Of a DNA stretch of 7,446 bases, positions 1 through 5,805 are shown one piece after another. The stretch is from the NCBI GenBank assembly GCA_024640445.1, contig JAHEEZ010000184.1, positions 1 to 7,446 on the forward strand. Reading direction: 5' to 3'. The position numbers and the translations under genes are program-made. This stretch comes from Acidobacteriota bacterium. Its GTDB lineage: Bacteria; Acidobacteriota; Blastocatellia; Pyrinomonadales; Pyrinomonadaceae. Position 1 is the stretch's first letter. Each line of letters begins with the position of its first letter. The notes under the pieces were generated by a model that did no database searches, was not told the DNA's origin, and saw nothing but the letters and a program-made list of their open reading frames with translations.

Positions 1-198
1 TCTTCTGCCGAGAAAATCCTGAACGGCGATCTGAAGGCTCGCAGAGCCGGTAATGCCCAGATATGAATCCTGATATGCGAGTATCTTCTCGTGATTGACC
101 ACGTAATCCGCCGATTCCTTGGTGTTTCCGCAGGTTGTGAGTGTGTCGGCGGCGATCACCGCCACGCCGCCTTTCCTTACCACTACTATTGTTGACAT
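1..198 (-). CDS. HslV/proteasome-like Ntn hydrolase (5' part, continues past left edge)
   Basis: The first 66 residues of a proteasome-beta/HslV-type N-terminal nucleophile hydrolase; the rest lies beyond position 1. The start MSTIVVVRKGG aligns without gaps to E. coli HslV (MTTIVSVRRNG) through the shared GNT triplet at mature residues 23-25. After removal of Met, residue 1 is Ser where HslV has its Thr nucleophile; Asp17 is kept and Lys37 (in HEKI) can match the catalytic Lys33 after a four-residue insertion. The usual GDGQ(V/A)T is replaced by ADTLTT, so this may be a distinct HslV-like branch rather than true HslV. No HslU partner is visible; it would have to lie to the left. The gene follows the Coa1-like gene by 30 bp on the same strand, suggesting co-transcription. 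The ribosome site is weak. Fold assignment is fairly sure; substrate and partner ATPase are unknown. Confidence 0.75.
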   Translation of the reverse strand, partial: MSTIVVVRKGGVAVIAADTLTTCGNTKESADYVVNHEKILAYQDSYLGITGSASLQIAVQDFLGRR

Positions 199-228
199 TT
201 GGATCCGTTCCCAGGCCTCAGCCGGTTT

Positions 229-804
229 CTAGCGGCAAGGAAAAGATCCTGAGTAGATCCGTTCGCTACCGCCATCGTGTTCAATGTCGAGCTGCATCGT
301 GCTGATCGCGGGGGCGCTGTAAGTTGATACGTACAGGTTTCCGATCCCTTTCGACCCTTTCAGCAGGAGCCTGAAGTAGGCGTTGGATGTTCCGCCTCCG
401 CTCTCGTAACTTGAGATCCACGCGAAATTACCGGGTTCGATATTCCCGCCCAGCGCTTCAATGACCCGCGGATTCTTCCTTGCCTGCTCCACGGCGCAAT
501 CATACTCCCGCGACCCGACCATCGAGAATGCAAAAATATACCCGAAAACGACCCAGAAAAACAGTACGAACAACGCCGGCCCCAATACAAATTTCGAAAG
601 AGTTGGTATTAGGCCTGGAACGCTTTCCTGCCCCCTCCTTATCAGCATTTCCGTCTTGCCCTGTCTCGCAGCGGCGATCTTGGGAAGCCGCTTGAACACG
701 ATCAGGAGGGGGATGCCCAACAGCACCACGGTCAGGAACACAAGCAGCCAGATCATGAAATTGAACGTCGTTATTTCGTATATGATCTCGGACAGGATAT
801 CCAT
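229..804 (-). CDS. Two-TM membrane protein with C-terminal Coa1/Tim21-like domain
   Basis: A 191-aa protein with two clear hydrophobic segments (about residues 17-37 and 72-95). They are separated by a basic, Gln/Arg-rich loop, and a soluble C-terminal domain starts near residue 103. That domain has the pattern of the Coa1 (cytochrome oxidase assembly 1) family: a helix with a Cys (DCAVEQARKNP), then VIEALGG.I, an aromatic/Gly-rich strand, and a GSKGIGNLYV strand followed by a closing strand pair. In mitochondria Coa1 helps COX1 assembly; bacterial proteins with this domain are mostly uncharacterised, so no function is claimed beyond a membrane-anchored domain on one face of the inner membrane. 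I chose the ATG at 804 because GGGGG lies four bases upstream; an in-frame ATG at 825 would add seven residues but has a poor ribosome site. It is upstream of, and probably co-transcribed with, the HslV-like gene. Confidence 0.75.
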   Translation of the reverse strand: MDILSEIIYEITTFNFMIWLLVFLTVVLLGIPLLIVFKRLPKIAAARQGKTEMLIRRGQESVPGLIPTLSKFVLGPALFVLFFWVVFGYIFAFSMVGSREYDCAVEQARKNPRVIEALGGNIEPGNFAWISSYESGGGTSNAYFRLLLKGSKGIGNLYVSTYSAPAISTMQLDIEHDGGSERIYSGSFPCR

Positions 805-857
805 CGTTCCCCCAGGTCGGATCATGATGCCGCAAATTGTGCGCGGATACCGGAAAG

Positions 858-884
858 TCTATAGGTTTTGCGGGAGGCTGGCAA
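858..884 (-). promoter_or_regulatory. Possible promoter for the Coa1-like/HslV-like pair
   Basis: Read on the minus strand, TTGCCA (879-884; five of six matches to TTGACA) is followed after 15 bases by TATAGA (858-863; four of six matches to TATAAT). The spacing is short of the optimal 17, so this is tentative. It lies in the divergent gap between the minus-strand pair and the response regulator and would give a leader of about 45 bases before the ATG at 804. Confidence 0.3.
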
Positions 885-901
885 AAGACTGTGCTTTCTT
901 C

Positions 902-910
902 TGCTAGAAT
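902..910 (+). promoter_or_regulatory. Extended -10 promoter element of the response regulator gene
   Basis: TGCTAGAAT is an extended -10 (TGn plus TAGAAT, five of six matches to TATAAT). It ends seven bases before the ATG at 918, so transcription would begin at or next to the start codon and give a leaderless mRNA. This agrees with the absence of any Shine-Dalgarno sequence there. No convincing -35 hexamer is present at the right distance, as is common for extended -10 promoters. Confidence 0.4.
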
Positions 911-917
911 CGCGTTT

Positions 918-1541
918 ATGAAAACAAGGGTGCTTCTGGTCGAAAATCAGGAACTTGTGCGGCTCGGGATACGGGCCGCGTTGGCGGGCGAGCCGGACAT
1001 CGAGATCGCCGCCGAGGCTTCTGAAGGGGCCGAAGGGCTGAAGCTCTTTGGTGAGGTATCTCCGGATGTTGTCATCCTCAGCCTGCGCCTTCCGAATTCA
1101 TGTGCAGTCGATGACATAGGAAAGTATCTGTCGGCGGAAAGGGCAGCGAAGATGATCGTGCTCGCCGATCACGCGGGCGATGCGGAGATAAGAAGATCGA
1201 TAGAAGAAGGAGCGCTCGGCTACATTACAAAGGACATTTCGCCCGGCGAGCTCGTCCGGGCTATAAGGGTCGTTGCCGCCGGTCGAAAATACATACCCGA
1301 GCACATCGCGGCGATAGTTTCGGAGCAGTTGGGCAGCGAGGAACTGACAAGAGCGGAACAGCGGATCCTCGAAATGCTGGTGGGAGGGATGTCCAACAAG
1401 GAAATTGCTTTCGCGCTCGACGTTTCCGAGAACACGGTCAAGACGCACGTAAAGAACGTGTTTGGAAAACTCGGGGTTTCCGACAGGACATCTGCGACCA
1501 CAACCGCCATAAAGAGGGGACTTGTGAGGATCGATGTCTGA
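918..1541 (+). CDS. NarL/FixJ-family response regulator with degenerate receiver domain
   Basis: A 207-aa regulator: a receiver-like domain (residues 1-122) and a C-terminal LuxR-type helix-turn-helix (about 140-205). The DNA-binding part is canonical: LTRAEQRILEML, then GMSNKEIAFALDVSENTVKTH and VFGKLGVSDRT. The receiver keeps the fold and the conserved Lys105 (GYITKD) but lacks the phosphorylation chemistry. The acidic pair is Glu9-Asn10, the phosphoacceptor Asp is Ser55 (VVILSLRLP), and the switch Thr/Ser is Ala83 (VLADH). It is therefore likely a constitutive or ligand/partner-controlled transcription factor. No histidine kinase is nearby. The start at 918 is chosen because the protein then begins with the usual first beta strand (MKTRVLLV); an in-frame ATG at 837 would prepend 27 unrelated residues and lie upstream of the predicted promoter. 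Targets are unknown; the divergent pair and the pirin gene are candidates by position only. Confidence 0.9.
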   Translation: MKTRVLLVENQELVRLGIRAALAGEPDIEIAAEASEGAEGLKLFGEVSPDVVILSLRLPNSCAVDDIGKYLSAERAAKMIVLADHAGDAEIRRSIEEGALGYITKDISPGELVRAIRVVAAGRKYIPEHIAAIVSEQLGSEELTRAEQRILEMLVGGMSNKEIAFALDVSENTVKTHVKNVFGKLGVSDRTSATTTAIKRGLVRIDV

Positions 1542-1646
1542 TCCATCTCACCCAAAAAGGTGACGCAGAACTAGCCGGAATTGGTGATTACAAGTAACTT
1601 CTGCCGGGATAATATGGTGGTGATCAGGCGAGACCGATCGCCGTTC

Positions 1647-1654
1647 AAGGAGGG
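1647..1654 (+). promoter_or_regulatory. Strong Shine-Dalgarno site of the pirin gene
   Basis: AAGGAGGG lies five bases before the ATG at 1660. It is the best ribosome binding site in the window and fixes the start of the pirin-like gene. Confidence 0.8.
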
Positions 1655-1659
1655 AAGCA

Positions 1660-2361
1660 ATGATAACAGTAAGAAAGGCGGACGAAAGGGGCCACGCGAA
1701 CTACGGCTGGCTGGATACGAACCATACGTTTTCATTCAATACATACTATGACCCGTCACAGATGGGATTCAGAACGCTGAGGGTGATCAACGAGGACCGG
1801 GTTGAGCCCGGACAAGGATTCGGAACGCATGGCCATCGCGATATGGAGATCATCTCTTATGTAGTCGAAGGCGCGCTGGCGCACAAGGACAGCAGCGGCG
1901 GTTCCGAAGTGCTTCGGCCGCACGAAGTTCAGAGGATGACCGCCGGAACCGGAATTCGCCACAGCGAGTTCAATCCTTCGGAAGAAGAGAAAGTGCATTT
2001 CCTGCAGATATGGATCCTCCCGGAGAAGGAGGCGCTTGAACCCGGTTACGAACAGACGTTTTTCGCTCCTGAAGAGAAAAAAGGAAGACTTCGGCTCGTG
2101 GCTTCAAGAGCGGGCGATGACGGTTCGGTGAAGATCAATCAGGACGTGCGTCTCTACGCGTCGATTCTGGACGAAGGCGAAAATGTCATTCACGGAATCG
2201 ATAAAGGAAGGCACGCCTGGATCCAGGTAGTAAAAGGAAACGTGACCGTGAACGGGACCGGACTCGGAACCAGCGACGGCGCGGCGATCAGCGAAGAGGA
2301 GCGCCTGGAGATCGTCAGCGGAGCGGACGGTTCGGAGATCCTTCTATTCGATCTGAACTGA
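1660..2361 (+). CDS. Pirin-family bicupin (YhhW-like, putative quercetin 2,3-dioxygenase)
   Basis: A 233-aa protein, the normal length of bacterial YhhW-type pirins. The N-terminal cupin holds the four metal ligands at the same positions as in E. coli YhhW: His57 and His59 (GTHGHRDMEI), His101 and Glu103 (GIRHSEFN). The typical opening of the family (about residues 3-45, including TFSFNTYYDP and FRTLRVINED) is intact, and the C-terminal cupin (about 140-233) is complete. Family members bind Fe, Cu or other metals; some cleave quercetin in vitro, while human pirin is a redox-sensing co-regulator, so the physiological substrate is open. The protein is cytoplasmic, with no signal peptide. The gene stands alone, 118 bp after the response regulator and 348 bp before the next gene, and probably has its own promoter. 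GATAAT at 1608-1613 is a possible -10, but no good -35 is seen. Confidence 0.93.
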   Translation: MITVRKADERGHANYGWLDTNHTFSFNTYYDPSQMGFRTLRVINEDRVEPGQGFGTHGHRDMEIISYVVEGALAHKDSSGGSEVLRPHEVQRMTAGTGIRHSEFNPSEEEKVHFLQIWILPEKEALEPGYEQTFFAPEEKKGRLRLVASRAGDDGSVKINQDVRLYASILDEGENVIHGIDKGRHAWIQVVKGNVTVNGTGLGTSDGAAISEEERLEIVSGADGSEILLFDLN

Positions 2362-2388
2362 CGGGCAGAAAATTCGTCGATCGGAGCG

Positions 2389-2448
2389 CGGAACACGTTT
2401 AACGGGCATTGAGGGAAACTAATTACTCTTGTTCCTTACCGTGTTCCG
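2389..2448. repeat. Perfect 9-bp inverted repeat (CGGAACACG / CGTGTTCCG)
   Basis: The arms lie at 2389-2397 and 2440-2448, separated by 42 bases, starting 28 bases after the pirin stop codon. In RNA they could close a stem with a large, internally structured loop, either 3' UTR structure or a weak terminator without a T tract. The AACAC/GTGTT core recurs in the dyad at 2667-2684. Confidence 0.45.
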
Positions 2449-2666
2449 TTTGTTAGTGCTGCAGCCTGTCTTCTTCCGGACGCGCTTTCCCATTCGGTGC
2501 CATAGAGCCTCGCGGGCGAATGAGTTAGTTCGGGATATTCATCGACGATCCGGTTCGTATCGGAAAACGCCCATGCCGGTTTTCGAGTATCTTCCATTCG
2601 CCATCAGATGCGGTGCTCCGGCCATTCCGGTTACCTGGTCGGGGAGTTTTCCGCTTTCGGCCTGAC

Positions 2667-2684
2667 GTGTTAAATTCTCAACAC
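2667..2684. promoter_or_regulatory. Operator-like dyad over a possible promoter of the methyltransferase gene
   Basis: GTGTT (2667-2671) and AACAC (2680-2684) form a symmetric element with an 8-base centre. Within it TGTTAAATT (2668-2676) reads as an extended -10, which would start transcription near 2683 and leave a leader of about 27 bases with AAGGAAG (2694-2700) as ribosome site. A dyad over a -10 suggests a repressor site, but the match is short and could be chance. Confidence 0.3.
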
Positions 2685-2709
2685 CTCAAGAAAAAGGAAG
2701 AAGCCGATA

Positions 2710-4260
2710 ATGGAAATCTCAGAAGCCTACGACCGCTTGCCATATCCGAGCAAGTTCTTTAATCTCACCAACCCCGATCACCTTGCCGCGGTTGCGATGC
2801 TTCTGGGCCTTGAGCCGGCACCGCCTGAGAAATGCACCGTCCTGGAACTCGGCTGCGGGAACGGGAGCAATCTGATAGCCCATGCTTACAACCTGAAAGA
2901 ATCGCAGTTTGTCGGGGTCGACATTTCCGGCGGGCATATTGAAGCTGCAGAACGATCGGCGGAGGAACTTGGCATAAAGAACACGAAATTTCGGCAGATG
3001 GACGTTAAAGATCTGTCCGAAAAAGACTTTGGAAGGTTCGATTACATCATCGCTCACGGTCTCATCTCGTGGATACCTCTCGAGGTCCGAGACCGGATCT
3101 TCGAAGTATATGGTGAATTGCTCAACGAGAACGGGATCGGCTATATCAGCTACAACGCATATCCCGGCGCGCGCCAGAGGGAGATGATCCGCGACGTCTT
3201 TCGTTATCACACCGAAGGCGGCGAAGAACCTGAGGAAAGAGTACGCGGCTCGCTGGAGATACTGGAAATGCTCGCAGGGCATTCAGTTGACTCAAAGATC
3301 CACAGGCCGATCTTCACGCATGAGTTTGAGCGACATTCCAGGCACAGCGTGTCAGACATATTTCACGATGAGCTGGCGGACCATTACCATCCGCTGCATT
3401 TCTACGAGTTCAACGAACTCCTTGAACGAAACGGCCTCAAGTTCCTTTCCGAAGCTGAATATCACGCGATGTCGATGGGCCAGTTCTCCGAGGAAGTGCG
3501 AGAGTTCGCTGACGGGATTGATGATCTCGTTAGACGCGAACAGTACCTGGATTACTTCCGTGGAAGGGCGTTCAGGCAGACGCTTTTCTGCAGAAACGGC
3601 CTGGAGATCGAACGTGCGCCGGACCCTTCGCTCATCGAGCGATTTTATGCTGCGTCGTCAATGAAACCGGATTCACCTGAACCGGACCTTAGCCCCGGTA
3701 AGGTCATTCATTTCACGGGAAACAGAGGACAGGGAATACAGATAGATCATCCGCTTACGAAGGCAGCCCTTTGCATTCTGGGACAGGAGTGGGGGAGACC
3801 GGTGCATGTACCCATACTCTTACAAAGCGCAAGACAGCTTTTGGAACATGCGGGCATAATGATAGAAAACGACGACTCTCAGGAGTCGATCACCAGGACG
3901 ATCCTGTTTCGGATATTCGAGGGTACGGACCTTCTGGAATTTCACACGGTTGGCCTTGAGGCTTCGCAGACCGTTTCAGACCGGCCGAAGCTCAATAGGC
4001 TTGCGCGTTGGCAATTGGAGTCTGCGAGGAACGTTACCTCACTTTTTGGCCTGAATGTCGGCGTACGGGACGAGGTGTCCGCGGAACTTCTGAGACTTGC
4101 CGACGGCACAAGGACCCACGCGGAACTGCTCGCCGGTGTCGAGGAATTTATCGATAGTGCCGACAAGGCGTTAGATCGCACAGAATTGCCTGACGATCTG
4201 GAGTCCTGGATGAACGAGAGTCTTTCCGAGCTCGCAAAGCTCGGAGTGTTCGAAGCTTGA
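2710..4260 (+). CDS. PKMT-like class I SAM-dependent protein-lysine methyltransferase
   Basis: A 516-aa, three-part methyltransferase. The N-terminal Rossmann core has motif I VLELGCGNGSNL (residues 44-55), the acidic ribose-binding Asp71 (FVGVDIS) and a later YNAYPGARQREMIRDV signature typical of this family. The middle part matches the methyltransferase regulatory domain (Pfam MethyTransf_Reg), with HDELADHYHPLHFYEF at 219-234 followed by NGLKFLSEAE. The C-terminal part (about 330-516) has the winged-helix-like IQIDHPLTKAALCIL and LNRLARWQLES segments of the rickettsial PKMT1/PKMT2 enzymes, which methylate lysines of outer-membrane protein OmpB. Target specificity cannot be read here; an abundant surface or cytosolic protein is the natural guess. 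AAGGAAG at 2694-2700 supports the start. The Nudix-MBL gene follows by 39 bp, probably in one transcript. Confidence 0.85.
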   Translation: MEISEAYDRLPYPSKFFNLTNPDHLAAVAMLLGLEPAPPEKCTVLELGCGNGSNLIAHAYNLKESQFVGVDISGGHIEAAERSAEELGIKNTKFRQMDVKDLSEKDFGRFDYIIAHGLISWIPLEVRDRIFEVYGELLNENGIGYISYNAYPGARQREMIRDVFRYHTEGGEEPEERVRGSLEILEMLAGHSVDSKIHRPIFTHEFERHSRHSVSDIFHDELADHYHPLHFYEFNELLERNGLKFLSEAEYHAMSMGQFSEEVREFADGIDDLVRREQYLDYFRGRAFRQTLFCRNGLEIERAPDPSLIERFYAASSMKPDSPEPDLSPGKVIHFTGNRGQGIQIDHPLTKAALCILGQEWGRPVHVPILLQSARQLLEHAGIMIENDDSQESITRTILFRIFEGTDLLEFHTVGLEASQTVSDRPKLNRLARWQLESARNVTSLFGLNVGVRDEVSAELLRLADGTRTHAELLAGVEEFIDSADKALDRTELPDDLESWMNESLSELAKLGVFEA

Positions 4261-4299
4261 GCCGCTTGGATCGACGTTGTTTTTGGAGATTCTGAGTAA

Positions 4300-5805
4300 A
4301 TGGCAGAACCGAGAGACGCTGCGGCGGTAATACTCCTGAGTGACGACCAGAGAAAGGTCCTCTGGGCGCGCCGAAATCCCGCTCTCCGTTTCCTCGGAGG
4401 TTTTCACGGGTTCACCGGAGGAAAGGTCGATCCGCAGGATGACCGTTGCGAGGTTAGGAACGAGCCGGAATCCGAAATGCGGAGGCTTATAGCGTGCGCC
4501 GCGCGGGAAACTTTCGAAGAAGTTGGCGTCCTGTTGGTCCGGAATGGTGAGAAGCTGACGAGAGGCCAAAGGGCGTCTCTACACGACGATCTGATCTCCG
4601 GCAGGGAGCCGTTTGGCGCGATCCTGGATTATTGGGATCTGTGGCTCGACGCGGAAGATTTTCATTACACCGGCCAATGGACCACGCCGGATTTCTCTCC
4701 TATCCGATTCAAAACGCATTTCTTTATCTCGGTCTGTCCTTCGAGACAAGAGCCCTATCAGGCTATCGATGAACTGGGACACATCGAGTTTGTGAACCCG
4801 GCGCTCGCGTTGGAAAGATGGAGTTCGTCAGATGTTCTGATCGCGCCGCCGGTATTGTTTTCTGTCCGCGAACTGGCTTTGCAGGCAGATCCTTCGATGG
4901 ACATTGTACGCGCGGCAAGAAATCTCCTGGCGTTTTCGGCGGAAACGGAGGGAATGGTCTTTCATATGGACCTCAACTCCCGCCTTGTCATGCTGCCAAT
5001 GCGAACAAGGACGCTCCCTCCGGCTACCCACACAAACTGCTTCATCGTCGGTCAGCGGAGATTCGCGGTTATCGATGCCGCCTCCGGGGATCCTTCAGAG
5101 CTTGAAAAACTTTACCGGATAGTCGATCAGCTGGTGGAAGCAGGCGGGGAATGCGGCGCGATATTCGTTTCGCATCTGCACCCGGACCACCATGGGGGCG
5201 AGGCGGAACTGAAGAAGCATTTTCTTGAGAAGTATGGAATGGCGGTGCCGCTTGTCGGACACGAACTTACGGCGGAAGCGTTGGACGGCCTCGTATCTTT
5301 CGACGAAAGACTCCACGGCGACGATACTTACATCCTGAAAGACAATGAGGGTGCCGATTTCAGGCTTGATGTCTTGCATACTCCCGGACACGCCCGCGGC
5401 CACCTTTGTTTTTACGATCAACAGTTCGGATTCCTGCTTTCTATGGATAATGTGCTTGGAGCGGGAAGCGTACTGATCAACCCTCCGGAGGGTAACATGA
5501 CGGTCTATCTTGAAACGCTTGGGCGAATGCGGGCCCTTCCGGGCCTTCGATCGCTGTGCGGATCGCACGGACAGGCGGTGCACGACGCCGTCGGGAAGAT
5601 CAGCGAATACATAGACCACAGGCTTGAGCGGGAATCGATGGTAAAAGAGGCGATCGAAGGGGGCGCGCGAACAGCTGAGGAAGTAGCCGACATCGTTTAC
5701 AAAGGCCTGGACGCCGCATTATGGCCGTTTGCCGTGAGATCTGCCGCCGCGCATTTGGAGAGGTTGGAGGAACTTGGCGGGTTGGAAGGCTCAGATGCCG
5801 CTTAG
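4300..5805 (+). CDS. Nudix hydrolase - metallo-beta-lactamase fusion with C-terminal winged helix
   Basis: A 501-aa fusion. Residues 6 to about 195 are a Nudix domain of the NUDT19/RP2p type: GGKVDPQDD (40-48), then about 14 extra residues inside the Nudix box, then ARETFEEVGVLL (68-79) with the catalytic RE-x2-EE-x-G. NUDT19 relatives hydrolyse CoA and acyl-CoAs, so a CoA-type diphosphatase is possible. Residues from about 235 to 430 are an MBL domain of the LACTB2/glyoxalase II-like group with all metal motifs: HLHPDH (292-297), His364 (HTPGH), Asp383 (SMDN) and His423 (GSHG). Residues from about 435 resemble the winged helix that follows the MBL domain in LACTB2. Both active sites look intact. 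It is cytoplasmic by prediction, with no signal peptide. The gene lies 39 bp after the methyltransferase; its ribosome site is modest (GGAG, 11 bases upstream). Its last 15 bp overlap the convergent gene. Confidence 0.88.
   Translation: MAEPRDAAAVILLSDDQRKVLWARRNPALRFLGGFHGFTGGKVDPQDDRCEVRNEPESEMRRLIACAARETFEEVGVLLVRNGEKLTRGQRASLHDDLISGREPFGAILDYWDLWLDAEDFHYTGQWTTPDFSPIRFKTHFFISVCPSRQEPYQAIDELGHIEFVNPALALERWSSSDVLIAPPVLFSVRELALQADPSMDIVRAARNLLAFSAETEGMVFHMDLNSRLVMLPMRTRTLPPATHTNCFIVGQRRFAVIDAASGDPSELEKLYRIVDQLVEAGGECGAIFVSHLHPDHHGGEAELKKHFLEKYGMAVPLVGHELTAEALDGLVSFDERLHGDDTYILKDNEGADFRLDVLHTPGHARGHLCFYDQQFGFLLSMDNVLGAGSVLINPPEGNMTVYLETLGRMRALPGLRSLCGSHGQAVHDAVGKISEYIDHRLERESMVKEAIEGGARTAEEVADIVYKGLDAALWPFAVRSAAAHLERLEELGGLEGSDAA

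Larger units (their letters stand above)
2362..2709. other. 348-bp gene-free region with inverted repeats
   Basis: No credible gene is seen. A 78-codon frame at 2429-2665 starts at TTG, lacks a ribosome site and resembles nothing known. Structural items are a perfect 9-bp inverted repeat (2389-2397 with 2440-2448), the 8-bp pair GGCGAATG (2515-2522) and CATTCGCC (2595-2602), and CATTCG (2491-2496), which competes for the same partner. A GTGTT/AACAC dyad sits just before the methyltransferase gene. No hairpin with a T tract terminates the pirin gene. Confidence 0.6.

Noticed and set aside
461..907. 148-codon plus-strand frame opposite the Coa1-like gene
   Set aside because: It is antisense to a convincing membrane-protein gene; the Thr/Ser/Arg-rich product shows no motif.
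837..917. Upstream ATG extension of the response regulator (27 residues)
   Set aside because: The extra residues are unlike any receiver N-terminus and the codons cross the predicted promoter.
1548..1563. TCACC/GGTGA hairpin after the response regulator as a terminator
   Set aside because: Only a 5-bp stem with no following T tract; too weak to call.
2563..2584. GAAAAC/GTTTTC inverted repeat in the long gap
   Set aside because: A 6-bp stem with a 10-base loop and mismatched flanks is expected by chance at this length.
2429..2665. 78-codon open frame in the 348-bp gap after the pirin gene
   Set aside because: It starts with TTG, has no ribosome site, its Arg/Phe-rich peptide has no domain pattern, and the region is better explained as non-coding.
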